Part shown: piece after piece, positions 8,376-16,509 of the stretch
How the letters are laid out: each line of letters begins with the position of its first letter
Position numbering within the stretch: position 1 is the first letter of the stretch
Origin: Paenibacillus sp. 32O-W
Lineage (GTDB): Bacteria > Bacillota > Bacilli > Paenibacillales > NBRC-103111
NCBI RefSeq assembly: GCF_007679495.1
Contig: NZ_VEGP01000014.1
Span: 36,313-100,312 of the forward strand
Reading direction: 5' to 3'
Length of the DNA stretch: 64,000 nucleotides
The notes under the pieces: model-generated
The model's database searches: none
Seen by the model: the letters and a program-made list of their open reading frames with translations, nothing else
Told to the model about the DNA's origin: nothing
Made by a program: the position numbers and the translations under genes

Positions 8376-10120
8376 TTAACGAAGAAGTTGCAGAACACCT
8401 TGAGGTTGTTGGTTTGCTTGCCGCGCATCAATGTCTTTCGAGCATTGCGTAGACTATATCTTCACCCTCATCTGAAAAGAGGTAATTTCAAAAAGTCCTT
8501 ATGTTAGTAAAGTTGGGCAAGAAGCAAATTCGACCCTTCCATGCAGCATCGAATTCCGGTGCTCATGCAGGTGTACCTGCATTTTGCTCTCCTTCTTCAG
8601 TCGCTCCTATCTTCTAGTTGCTGAGAAGCTCTACTTTTTGAACTCACTATTAGAATAAGGGGCTGGGCACTTCGAATGGCCTGTCAAAAAGCCATCCTAC
8701 GGATTTCATCACCATAGCATCTGCCTTAGGTGGTCTACCCTAGTCGTTGAACCTTCTCCATTCTTTCGAAACAGGAGCTTGGCTGCTGATTATCCAATCC
8801 GCTTGCTTGTTCATCGTTCACGTTTACCGTTTCCGGTTCCGCAGTCGAGAAGCGGCTCTAAGGACGTTCCAGCAATTCACCCAGTCATTCTCTTGGCCGT
8901 TGCCCGCCAAGACGCCCTTGAATAGATTACCTTAGAAGTTGAAGTACTCCTTGAGGCAGACTATTCGCTTGAGCCAACATAGCTTGTGCTGCTTGAGTAA
9001 GGATGTTGTTCTTCGTGAACTCCATCATCTCTTTCGCCATATCTACGTCACGGATACGGGATTCGGCAGCTGCCAAGTTCTCAGCAGTTGCACCCAGGTT
9101 GTTGATCGTATGCTCCAAGCGGTTTTGGTTAGCACCGAGCTTAGAACGCTCTTCGGATACTTTGTTCAGAGCGTTGTTGATCGTAGTGATAGCTTTGTCA
9201 GCAGCTGCTTGAGTGGAGATGTTTACACCCCTGTTTTTGTCTACGGTTGTGAAATCCTCTGTTGCAACTCCCACAGTTACACTCGCGGGAAGAGTAGTAA
9301 GGGTATCAGATAAATCAACCGTTGCATCGGTAGCATATGCATCAACGCCCAACGCTTTAAGAGCATCAAGAACATCTTTTTTTGTTGCAGTGATATCTCC
9401 CGCATTATTTTCATCCGCACCTGCTTCTTGTGCCAGAGTAATTTCTATAGTACCATCTTCTAAAATTTTTGCGGTTGTCTCTGAAACCTCTTCCCCGCCA
9501 TTACCTTGTAATGCTGCAAAAGAAATTTTAATTTCTTTTTCAAGACTTGCGTTATTAATAGTAATACCAAGATCAGTAGAATCTTTAGTACCTGCCTTGA
9601 TTTTATAACCGTTTATACCAAGAGCTTCATTACCCATGTTTTCAATCGTTAATTTAATGTTTTGTCCAGAGTTCGCACCAATGTGGAAAACTTTGTCTTT
9701 AAAAGATCCATTCAGAACTTTTTGATTGTTGAACTCTGTATCCGTAGAAATCCGCTGGATTTCTTTAGATAGCTCATCAATCTCAGCTTGCAGCTTTTGA
9801 CGGTCTACTCCCTCGTTAGTATCTGTGGCAGCTTGAACAGCCAGTTCACGCATACGTTGCAGAGCTGCGTGAGTTTCAGTCAAAGCGCCTTCAGCCGTTT
9901 GAATCAGGGAAATTCCGTCTTGAGCGTTCTTGGAAGCCATTTGCAGACCGCGAATTTGTCCGCGCATTTTTTCGGAAATGGCCAGACCGGCAGCGTCATC
10001 CCCAGCACGGTTGATGCGGTAACCGGAAGACAGTTTCTCCAGGTTTTTGGCAGAGTTGCTTGTGTTCACACCCAATTGACGGTGAGTGTTCAGAGCAGAA
10101 ATGTTGTGATTGATAATCAT
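8376..10120 (-). CDS. hag: Flagellin, interrupted by a group I intron near its 3' end
   Basis: This is the main filament subunit. The start ATG at 10120 (MIINHNISALNTHRQL) follows a strong site, aaggaggaag; the frame runs further upstream but that is 5' UTR. Exon 1 is 10120-8972 (383 codons), with the conserved D0/D1 N-terminus (SSGYRINRAGDDAAGLAISEKMRGQ), a variable middle and C-terminal D1/D0. Exon 2 is 8420-8376 (QANQQPQGVLQLLR, stop). The 551-nt intron lies between codons. Unspliced message reads 14 codons into the intron (QANSLPQGVLQLLR, stop at 8929-8927), so both forms are 397 residues. fliW and csrA, immediately upstream, probably control its translation. Confidence 0.93.
8421..8971 (-). 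ncRNA. Self-splicing group I intron (IA-like) in hag, 551 nt, no homing endonuclease ORF
   Basis: The 5' splice site follows U in TTGGCT (8977-8972). The internal guide GGCCAA (8898-8893) pairs with it as a 6-bp P1 with U-G at the cleavage site. Core elements appear in order on the minus strand: P (AATTGCTGGAA, 8877-8867), Q (AATCAGCAGCC, 8791-8781), R (GTTCAACGACTA, 8752-8741), S (AAGATATAGTC, 8462-8452; GACTA/TAGTC form P7), a P9 hairpin (about 8449-8424) and a terminal G at 8421. Group I introns are known from flagellin genes of Bacillaceae such as Geobacillus. The first 45 nt encode an alternative flagellin C-terminus. Confidence 0.9.
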
Positions 10121-10128
10121 CGAGTTCT

Positions 10129-10164
10129 TCCTCCTTGAAATTTGTATAGTCCACATCCATGTGG
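10129..10164 (-). promoter_or_regulatory. Candidate CsrA-binding leader of hag: GGA hairpin plus SD GGA
   Basis: A 6-bp hairpin (ccacat/atgtgg, 10151-10164) presents GGA in its loop on the minus strand, in the context ACATGGATGT, one mismatch from the CsrA consensus ACARGGATGT. A second GGA pair lies in the SD (aaggaggaag) about 22 nt downstream. This two-site layout matches CsrA repression of hag in B. subtilis. Another 7-bp hairpin (atcaggt/acctgat) lies just upstream. Confidence 0.6.
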
Positions 10165-10323
10165 TCGCTTTCCCCATCAGGTCGGCCGCACCTGATAGAA
10201 ATAGCTTCTATACATATTTATCGTTAGATGGAAGGTTTTCATGAAGGAGGTAAAAACCCTAAATTCGCTTTTAATCCCTCAATTTTCGACATTTTCCGCC
10301 CCCATCATCCTATATACCTACCT

Positions 10324-10563
10324 TTATCTACCCAATCCTCTTTTTTTCATCAGATTCTTTATCTGTCCAATCGAAATCCTGCTATCGACCGCTTCCCTAT
10401 TTGATTCTTTAATGTTCAGATACACTTCTTTACGATAGATATTGATTTCTTTAGGCGCACTAATACCAAGCTTGATCTGTTCCCCCTCTATTCCAATGAC
10501 CGTTAATTCAATATCATCCCCTAGCATGATTGATTCTCCCGGTTTGCGAGTCAACACTAACAT
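10324..10563 (-). CDS. csrA: Translational regulator CsrA
   Basis: CsrA binds GGA-containing leader RNA and blocks translation; in B. subtilis its target is hag. The 79-residue sequence starts MLVLTRKPGESIMLGDDIELTVIGIEGEQIKLGI and keeps the conserved N-terminal strand and the central RNA-binding region, with a slightly extended basic C-terminus (NLMKKRGLGR). Its start lies 3 nt after the fliW stop, so the two are translationally linked. hag follows directly. Confidence 0.97.
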   Translation of the reverse strand: MLVLTRKPGESIMLGDDIELTVIGIEGEQIKLGISAPKEINIYRKEVYLNIKESNREAVDSRISIGQIKNLMKKRGLGR

Positions 10564-10566
10564 GAC

Positions 10567-11013
10567 TTAGCCCTCCCCCATCTCATCTTTATTACGAATC
10601 AACGCATGCTTAGGCTTATAGGCTGAATCATGAAGAATCACTTGTTTCCCTAGCTTTCGAGCAGTATTGATGACGAGAGGGGCCTGCAAGTTAATAGTGG
10701 CCGATTCCAATTGTTCCCGAACAGAGATAATAGCTGCGACCTGAACGACCTTCTCATCCTTTATTTCCAACTCCTCTTTAATACTCTCAGGGAGTTCAAA
10801 GGAATACTCCGGATAGAATATGAAAGGATCTGTGATGATAAACGATATATTTCCATCTTCCACCGATTGCAAATAGGAAAAAGGAATTTGTTCATCCGGC
10901 TGAAGTATAACAAATTGGCGTAAGCGTTCAAAGCCAGGAAGCCCTTGTCTGAAATAAATAAGCTGATCTTCCTCAATCTCTAATTCTCCTAACCGTATGG
11001 TCGATAATTTCAT
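10567..11013 (-). CDS. fliW: Flagellar assembly factor FliW
   Basis: FliW binds flagellin or, when flagellin is exported, CsrA, relieving repression of hag. The 148-residue length and the motifs FRQGLPGFERLRQFVIL, PFSYLQSVEDGNISFIITDPF and APLVINTARKLGKQVIL are characteristic. It is coupled to csrA and separated from the DUF6470-like gene by a terminator at 11044-11082, so fliW-csrA probably starts from a promoter in 11014-11050 that I cannot identify. Confidence 0.96.
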   Translation of the reverse strand: MKLSTIRLGELEIEEDQLIYFRQGLPGFERLRQFVILQPDEQIPFSYLQSVEDGNISFIITDPFIFYPEYSFELPESIKEELEIKDEKVVQVAAIISVREQLESATINLQAPLVINTARKLGKQVILHDSAYKPKHALIRNKDEMGEG

Positions 11014-11043
11014 AGCTTCTCACTCTCCCGATTGCATGTAATT

Positions 11044-11082
11044 AAAAAAACAAAAAAGCTATAGACCTTTCTCATCTATAGC
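11044..11082 (-). terminator. Intrinsic terminator after the DUF6470-like gene
   Basis: An 8-bp stem (gctataga 11058-11065 with tctatagc 11075-11082) is followed on the minus strand by tttttt g ttttttt. Confidence 0.85.
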
Positions 11083-11095
11083 TCATTATAAAGGA

Positions 11096-11668
11096 TTACT
11101 TCGTCAAATCGATTTGTGGTGGAATAATATCTACCGATGCATATTGCCGCATATAAATATCCAGCTTGCCGCGTGTATATTCAATCTCAGGAGGATTGAC
11201 GCGAGCTTGTATATTTAAAAAGCCTTCTTTTACTTGAATATCTGGTTTATGTACCTTATATTCCATCTTCACCATCGGATAGCTGGCAGGCGCCCGTACC
11301 TCGACACCTACCTCTTGAAACATGCGTTCTTGGGCAATTTCCGCAAAGGCGTTGCCCTCGAGATGAATGGCTGCCATCCGATTTCCGTCCTCTACTATAC
11401 GAGCTAACCCTTGCAAAGCAATTTCCTTCGACTGGGAATAGATTCTTTGATTCAGCTCAAGAGTGCTGTCCAGTCCCATAGATGCCCATACTCCGCTTTG
11501 ATCTATGAACAACTCTCCTTGGCGAGTCTCGATTTCCCACTTCGCCGGGGTCGTTTCGATCTCCATATCTGCCCTGTGTTGTCTGATCGACATACTCCCC
11601 TGACTTGTTTCTATCCCAATCTTGGCGAACTGTTGACGAATCTCAATCGAAGGGAAAGGAAGCATCAT
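11096..11668 (-). CDS. DUF6470-like flagellar-cluster protein (YviE position)
   Basis: A 190-residue protein with no signal peptide or membrane segment and repeated short strands of the type IEIRQQFAKIGIETSQG and MEIETTPAKWEIETRQGEL, suggesting a beta-rich fold. It sits between flgL and fliW, the position of yviE in B. subtilis. The function of this family is unknown; its placement suggests a role in late flagellar assembly. It follows flgL by 12 nt and ends at a terminator, so it is the last gene of the flgM-flgL unit. Confidence 0.8.
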   Translation of the reverse strand: MMLPFPSIEIRQQFAKIGIETSQGSMSIRQHRADMEIETTPAKWEIETRQGELFIDQSGVWASMGLDSTLELNQRIYSQSKEIALQGLARIVEDGNRMAAIHLEGNAFAEIAQERMFQEVGVEVRAPASYPMVKMEYKVHKPDIQVKEGFLNIQARVNPPEIEYTRGKLDIYMRQYASVDIIPPQIDLTK

Positions 11669-11680
11669 CCATCCCTCTCC

Positions 11681-12577
11681 TTATCTTAAGAAGTCTACTA
11701 GAGTGGGAGTAATAATTTTCGCTCCGACGGACAAGGATGCCTGATAAATGCTTTCATTGATTTTGGATTTAATGAGAAGTTCATGGTAGTTGGCATCCTC
11801 TACCTTCGATTGCATCGTTTCCAGATTGATCTCCAGATCCTTCAATCGGCTGTCTATAAGCTCAACCCGATTCATTCTGGCTCCTACTTCAGCGTGCATG
11901 GATAGAATTTGATCCAGTCTGGAGTCAATTTTGTCTAAAGCATTTCCTATGTCCTCTACTTTACCTTCCTCTAAAGAGACCAGCAACTGATCAATGATTT
12001 GAAACGCATTATCATCGGCCCCTGGTTTTCCAAAAATATCATTCCCCGACAGATTAATCGGAACTTTAACCTTGGTACCGAGTTCCAAAGGAATCAATGT
12101 CGCATCTGTTATGTCATTTGCTGCATTGTCAGACGTATATGGTGGTTGATCGGTAAGCTGTCCGTTAAATACATATTTTCCGCTCAATCTGCTGTTGGCA
12201 ATGTCTAGTAATTGCTCCCGGAGCTCCTTAATCTCTTTATGGAGCGCATCACGAGCTTCATCCGAGTTCGAATCCGTTGAGCCGTTCACGGTTAGTTCTT
12301 TCAATCGATGAAAGATACCCTCTGTCTGACTAAGCAATGAGTCGGTATGCTCGAGCCATGAAGTAGTCATGCTTACATTCCCCCGATACTGCTCATTGGT
12401 AGACAGCTCGCTCCGGTATCTCAAGCCGTAGGTGATTCCTACCGGATCGTCGGACGGTCGATTGATTTTCATTCCGCTGTTCATTTGTTCCTGCAGCTTC
12501 TGCATCCGGCCCAGGTTCCGATTCAGGTCGCGCATGAGCTGAGTGTGCATCATGCCTTGGGTAATTCTCAAGGACAT
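11681..12577 (-). CDS. flgL: Flagellar hook-associated protein FlgL (HAP3)
   Basis: FlgL connects the hook-associated junction to the filament. 298 residues; the N-terminus MSLRITQGMMHTQLMRDLNRNLGRMQKLQEQMNSG and the PSDDPVGITYGLRYRSEL motif are flagellin-like D0/D1 signatures, and the C-terminus is a flagellin-type helix ending near LVDFLR. It follows flgK by 25 nt in an operon with flgN and flgM. Confidence 0.95.
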   Translation of the reverse strand: MSLRITQGMMHTQLMRDLNRNLGRMQKLQEQMNSGMKINRPSDDPVGITYGLRYRSELSTNEQYRGNVSMTTSWLEHTDSLLSQTEGIFHRLKELTVNGSTDSNSDEARDALHKEIKELREQLLDIANSRLSGKYVFNGQLTDQPPYTSDNAANDITDATLIPLELGTKVKVPINLSGNDIFGKPGADDNAFQIIDQLLVSLEEGKVEDIGNALDKIDSRLDQILSMHAEVGARMNRVELIDSRLKDLEINLETMQSKVEDANYHELLIKSKINESIYQASLSVGAKIITPTLVDFLR

Positions 12578-12602
12578 TCCGTTCCCTCCTTTATCTTAAG
12601 CT

Positions 12603-14186
12603 TTATCTGCCAACGACTCCCATGCCGTTGATCACTTTGTCCAGCATCTCGTCGAAAGCCGTCATCATCCGCGCTGCCGCCGTATAAGCATGCTGGAAAC
12701 GGATCATGTCGCCCATTTCTTCGTCTATGGACACTCCGCTGACGGATTGCCGGCCTCCGTCAATCTGGGCCACTTTCGAAATCTGATTATCCAGGTAACG
12801 GTTCGCTTCCTGGGCTTGAACGCCCAATTGCCCTACAATGGAGCGAAAATGCTCGTCTATCGAACCAGAAGAGGCATTGGCCCCCGTCCCGAATTGAAAA
12901 GAGGCGTCCCGCAAGCCGCTCATCAACAGAGCCAGAGTATTATTCCCCTTGACCACTTTCTCGCTTCCGCCTGATGTATCCGTCCGCAGGGAGGAGGCGA
13001 TCTTCTCGGGGTTAGCGGCAATATCCGGATTGAGCTGAAAGCTCTCCGCTGTAATCGGCCCGCCATCCTTGGAGGTGAAGAAATCCCCGCCCGCCTGAAT
13101 CGGGTCTCCCAGCGTATAGCCAAGCTTGTGCAAGCCGTTAAGTCCGTTGACGACAATCTTCATCCCGCCCGGACCAATCTCCCTGTTGGCTCCGGTCAGA
13201 GTAACCGGCTGCACCGTACCGTCCGGCATGACTCGATTGACGGTTGTATTATTCGGCAGCACGGATCCTTCAGGCAGAGTGATGGTGACCTCTCCGTTTG
13301 CAATCGTATTGGCCAGTTGATTCAGTTGATTCAAATAGTCGGCAACATACCGATCCCGGGAAACAATCATCCCGTGAACCTCTCCGCCGTTCAGCGCTCC
13401 GGAGGTGAAAGCCGCTTCCAAATTGGCCGCAGTTGTCGGAGTCACATTGTTGTATTGAACCAAATTAGCCCCGGCCAAATCAATGGTATACCCTTGAGGG
13501 CCGTCCTGAACCTGAATGTTGGCAATCTGCGCCAATTGGTCGGTCAGTAAATCTCTCTGATCCCGCAAGTCATTGGCATTATGACCCAGCCCCTCGATCC
13601 TCTGAATCTCCCGGTTCAAGCTCGCAATGCCCTCAGCCAGAGAATTGATCTCGGTCACTCTTACTTCAATGCTGCTCGTTAAATCCGCATGAAGATCTTT
13701 AAGCTGCTTGCTGGCAAAATTAAAGGCATCCGCGAGCGCAATCGCCGATTCCTTAACCAGCTTGCGTCCGGTCGGATTCTCCGGATCCTTGGCCAGGTCG
13801 TTCCACGATTTCCAGAACTTGTCGATCACCGTTCTTAGTCCGGTATCGGATGGCTCGTTAACGACCCCCTCGAGCTTGCTTAATGCATCCGCCCGTATGG
13901 ACCAGCTTCCGAAGTGTTTGACCTCATTGCGGAATTGGTCGTCCAGAAATTGGTTTCGCACCCGGGTAATCGAATCAAACTCCACCCCGGTCCCCAACTG
14001 TCCCGGAATGTTCGTCCGCTGCATTCCTACCGGCTCCAACGGCAGGGATGTCCTCATATTGACCACTTGTCTGGAATAACCGGGGGTATTTACATTCGCC
14101 ACATTATGCCCGGTTGTAGACAGTGCAGTCTGGTGAGTAAATAAACTTCTGCGGATCGTCTCCAGATTATGAAAAGTAGATCTCAC
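12603..14186 (-). CDS. flgK: Flagellar hook-associated protein FlgK (HAP1)
   Basis: FlgK is the first hook-filament junction protein. 527 residues, usual for the family. The N-terminus has TTGHNVANVNTPGYSRQVV and the C-terminus SGVSIDEEMGDMIRFQHAYTAAARMM, both hallmark regions of rod/hook proteins. It lies 17 nt after flgN (its export chaperone) and before flgL. Confidence 0.96.
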   Translation of the reverse strand: MRSTFHNLETIRRSLFTHQTALSTTGHNVANVNTPGYSRQVVNMRTSLPLEPVGMQRTNIPGQLGTGVEFDSITRVRNQFLDDQFRNEVKHFGSWSIRADALSKLEGVVNEPSDTGLRTVIDKFWKSWNDLAKDPENPTGRKLVKESAIALADAFNFASKQLKDLHADLTSSIEVRVTEINSLAEGIASLNREIQRIEGLGHNANDLRDQRDLLTDQLAQIANIQVQDGPQGYTIDLAGANLVQYNNVTPTTAANLEAAFTSGALNGGEVHGMIVSRDRYVADYLNQLNQLANTIANGEVTITLPEGSVLPNNTTVNRVMPDGTVQPVTLTGANREIGPGGMKIVVNGLNGLHKLGYTLGDPIQAGGDFFTSKDGGPITAESFQLNPDIAANPEKIASSLRTDTSGGSEKVVKGNNTLALLMSGLRDASFQFGTGANASSGSIDEHFRSIVGQLGVQAQEANRYLDNQISKVAQIDGGRQSVSGVSIDEEMGDMIRFQHAYTAAARMMTAFDEMLDKVINGMGVVGR

Positions 14187-14203
14187 GTTGATGGCTGCCT
14201 CCT

Positions 14204-14710
14204 TTACGCTCTCGTGTCAAAAAGCCCGGATCTCTGTATTTTAGACGCTGTTTGATCGGGATGCCGATAGGACCAGTCTTCCTCGGAACCCGACATCACA
14301 TCGATGGAAAATTCAATGAAGGCCAAAGATTGCTTCACCAGCTCCTGATTCGCTTCATTAAGCTGCTTAAGCTGGTGCAGTGTGTCTACAAGTCTCCCCT
14401 GGGCCTCCAGCAGAGCACCCTTCTCCTCCGCATTAAATATAAGCTTGGCTATTTCGGCTACCGTAATCCGATCACTCGGCTTATATCCCTTGGACAACAG
14501 AAAATCGTTCGTTACCACCGCTCTCTGCTGTTCAAGCTGACCGATCTGTTTAATCAACTTGTTCTCGTTATGAACCAATTGGTTGAGGGCGGCGACATCA
14601 TTCCGAATGAGGGCTTGCTTCTTCTGTTCACCGGATTCCAGAAGCAGGGCATGAATTTCGTCCAGCTTGTTCAATACATGAACTAACTGCTTTATTGCCA
14701 TAAGGTTCAC
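14204..14710 (-). CDS. flgN: FlgN-type flagellar export chaperone
   Basis: A 168-residue, strongly helical protein with alternating charges (for example NKLIKQIGQLEQQRAVV), as in FlgN proteins that chaperone FlgK and FlgL. Sequence conservation is low, but the position between flgM and flgK corresponds to B. subtilis yvyG. The C-terminal tail (about residues 140-168) is polar and probably disordered. Confidence 0.88.
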   Translation of the reverse strand: MNLMAIKQLVHVLNKLDEIHALLLESGEQKKQALIRNDVAALNQLVHNENKLIKQIGQLEQQRAVVTNDFLLSKGYKPSDRITVAEIAKLIFNAEEKGALLEAQGRLVDTLHQLKQLNEANQELVKQSLAFIEFSIDVMSGSEEDWSYRHPDQTASKIQRSGLFDTRA

Positions 14711-14727
14711 CTGATCTCCATAAAGCT

Positions 14728-15012
14728 TTATTTAATATAAGGATAGAGCTTCTCCGCTATCTTGCCTGCTTCCACATGGTACGTCCCGGTAGATACGGCG
14801 TTCTTAAGATCCTCCACCTTCTTCTTCCTGGCTTCGCTGACCTCCGATGAGGCCGGCTCGGTCCTGGAGCTTAAGAGCTCCTTCGCTTCAGGTGAAATCT
14901 GAACTTCATCCTTCGGCTTGCCCTTCTTGCCCGCTTGTATTTGGGCATAGGCGTTCTGATTCCTCTGATAAGGATTGATCGCTCCTATGCGCTGTATATC
15001 GTTAATTTTCAT
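14728..15012 (-). CDS. flgM: Anti-sigma factor FlgM
   Basis: FlgM holds SigD inactive until the hook is complete. 94 residues; the N-terminal part has INDIQRIGAINPYQ, and the C-terminal half (EVSEARKKKVEDLKNAVSTGTYHVEAGKIAEKL) is the sigma-binding region. It is preceded by a ribosome site (aggtgaga) and by a candidate SigD promoter nested in the yvyF terminator (15063-15090), so its expression would respond to its own target. Confidence 0.93.
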   Translation of the reverse strand: MKINDIQRIGAINPYQRNQNAYAQIQAGKKGKPKDEVQISPEAKELLSSRTEPASSEVSEARKKKVEDLKNAVSTGTYHVEAGKIAEKLYPYIK

Positions 15013-15033
15013 AATCTCACCTCATTTGCAAAT

Positions 15034-15070
15034 AAAAAAAGCCGATAAACCCTTCACCCTCTTTATCGGC
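15034..15070 (-). terminator. Intrinsic terminator of yvyF
   Basis: A perfect 9-bp stem (gccgataaa 15041-15049 with tttatcggc 15062-15070) is followed on the minus strand by seven T residues. Its 5' arm contains the GCCGATAA -10 element of the nested flgM promoter. Confidence 0.9.
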
Positions 15071-15090
15071 ACGAAATACTTCATAGTTTA
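15063..15090 (-). promoter_or_regulatory. Candidate SigD promoter of flgM nested in the yvyF terminator
   Basis: On the minus strand, TAAA (15090-15087), a 16-nt spacer and GCCGATAA (15070-15063). The -10 matches the SigD/sigma-28 consensus; the spacer is 1 nt longer than usual. A transcript would start in the terminator loop and so lack the 5' stem arm. Confidence 0.55.
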
Positions 15091-15093
15091 GAT

Positions 15094-15510
15094 TTATTTA
15101 AAACGGTTCTTGAGCCGATCCTGTATGTTAAATCCCATCCCTGCCTCCTTGTCTTCGTTCTCCTTCTCTTCCGCCAGTGTATGCTGAATGTCCTTCACCA
15201 GCCTTCTACGGCAGGAGTCGCACATCGTATGTTCGCGGATCATCGTTCCGCATACCTCGCAAGGATAAGACATGTTAGGCATATTATGAATCGATATCCG
15301 GCCTTCCTTGATAAACCTGATTATTTGTTTATAAGGGACTTCCGTAGCCTCATGCAGCTCCTGTAAATTGGCCTTCCGGTTCTCCCTTAAATAGTGATAG
15401 CAAGTCTCATACTGCTTTTCAATTTCTTTGATGCATGACGGACATACGTCTTTATAATTTTTCACATAGACTTTGCCACAGCGGGGACAATTATCAACGT
15501 TCAATCCCAA
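15094..15510 (-). CDS. yvyF: YvyF-type zinc-ribbon flagellar operon protein
   Basis: 138 residues with four CxxC pairs: CPRC (about 8-11), CPSC (29-32), then CEVC and CDSC near residues 85-102, suggesting two zinc-binding knuckles around a helix-turn-helix-like middle (LHEATEVPYKQIIRFIKEGRI). This matches the flagellar operon protein family found between comF and flgM in Bacilli; its role is not established. A GCCGATAA SigD-like -10 lies in its leader at 15629-15636, but no matching -35 was found. Confidence 0.9.
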   Translation of the reverse strand: MGLNVDNCPRCGKVYVKNYKDVCPSCIKEIEKQYETCYHYLRENRKANLQELHEATEVPYKQIIRFIKEGRISIHNMPNMSYPCEVCGTMIREHTMCDSCRRRLVKDIQHTLAEEKENEDKEAGMGFNIQDRLKNRFK

Positions 15511-15589
15511 TGAAGCAACCTCCCATCCTCAACGACCCTTCCCTTACTCTCTGTTCCCGATATCACATCGATCGGATCAAGTTTTCTCT

Positions 15590-15614
15590 AAATCAGCTTC
15601 GCTTAAGCTGATTT
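15590..15614. repeat. Perfect 10-bp inverted repeat in the yvyF leader
   Basis: aaatcagctt (15590-15599) pairs with aagctgattt (15605-15614) around a 5-nt loop. There is no T-run on the minus strand, so it is more likely a leader hairpin or binding site than a comFC terminator. Confidence 0.5.
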
Positions 15615-15723
15615 TCTTTATATATAGTTTATCGGCTTTTAACGTCTTTGTATAGCTTTTCGTATATACTACGATAAAGATTTGCCCGACAATCCATCAG
15701 TCATTCCCATCAAGCGCCCGATG

Positions 15724-16506
15724 CTATCTGGCCCAGGTCAAACCATACACTTGTGCATTCCTATATGAAGCCAATAGCCGGCTGCATTGATTCAAGGTGC
15801 TTCCGGTTGTATAAACATCATCGACCAAAATAACTTTCATTGGCCTTTGGGAAGGGTTGTCCAGCCATAAGGGATCATCATACAAGGACGGATGAAGGGC
15901 GAAAGCATCCTGCAGATCGGATAACCGCTCTTGCCTTGTTTTAAAGCTCTGCTTGGGGGTGTTGCGAGTACGTATAAGCGTACACCGGACGGGAAGCCGA
16001 AGCTTGTTCGCCAACCCGGACGCAAACCTCTCCGCCTGATTAAACCCCCGTTCCTCCAGGCGTTCCTCATTCACCGGAACATATGTAATACAGCGGAAAT
16101 CTTCAATCGACAGCTTCTCGCTTTGCAGAAGAAGGTGAAAAGCATGAACAAGCATCGTAGAAAAAATCGTTTGAAGCCGTTCATCTCCCCGGTATTTATA
16201 CAGCGCCAGCAAGTCCTTCATCACAGAGTCGTACTTCACGGCACTGCGATTTCTCACAAAATAAGTCTCCTGGCGCCGAGTACAATCCGGACACTGTTCC
16301 GCCCTTCCACAACGATCACATTCAACATTGATGATCCATGGGATTTGACTAAAACAAGCTTCACACAACCCCAGCTCATTAGGTTGTGCACGAGTATGAG
16401 ACCTGCAATAAGAACATACCTCAAATGGAGGCGCCAAAATTCCTCCGGCTTTGTGGATCCACTCCTTTAGCTTGCTGCGGAAGGATGAAACGGGAGTTTG
16501 CGGCAT
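15724..16506 (-). CDS. comFC: ComF family phosphoribosyltransferase-like competence protein
   Basis: 260 residues. The N-terminal part has CxxC zinc motifs (CSYC, CEAC, CDRC, CPDC), and the C-terminal part has the phosphoribosyltransferase signature VILVDDVYTTGSTLNQC (about 226-242). ComFC works with ComFA in DNA uptake in competent Bacillus. It starts 3 nt after comFA. A comFB gene, which lies between them in B. subtilis, is absent. Confidence 0.94.
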   Translation of the reverse strand: MPQTPVSSFRSKLKEWIHKAGGILAPPFEVCSYCRSHTRAQPNELGLCEACFSQIPWIINVECDRCGRAEQCPDCTRRQETYFVRNRSAVKYDSVMKDLLALYKYRGDERLQTIFSTMLVHAFHLLLQSEKLSIEDFRCITYVPVNEERLEERGFNQAERFASGLANKLRLPVRCTLIRTRNTPKQSFKTRQERLSDLQDAFALHPSLYDDPLWLDNPSQRPMKVILVDDVYTTGSTLNQCSRLLASYRNAQVYGLTWAR

Positions 16507-16509
16507 CGT

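Noticed and set aside
8231..8431. 66-codon minus-strand frame after hag
   Set aside because: It overlaps exon 2 in another frame and is not conserved; exon 2 explains the coding signal here.
8927..8929. Taking the stop at 8927-8929 as the only end of hag
   Set aside because: It is a real stop for unspliced RNA, but the intron core, guide pairing and exon 2 downstream show a split gene.
10165..10323. A clear SigD promoter for hag
   Set aside because: AACGATAA is present (about 10219-10226, minus) but no TAAA lies at 15-16 nt, so the hag promoter was left unassigned.
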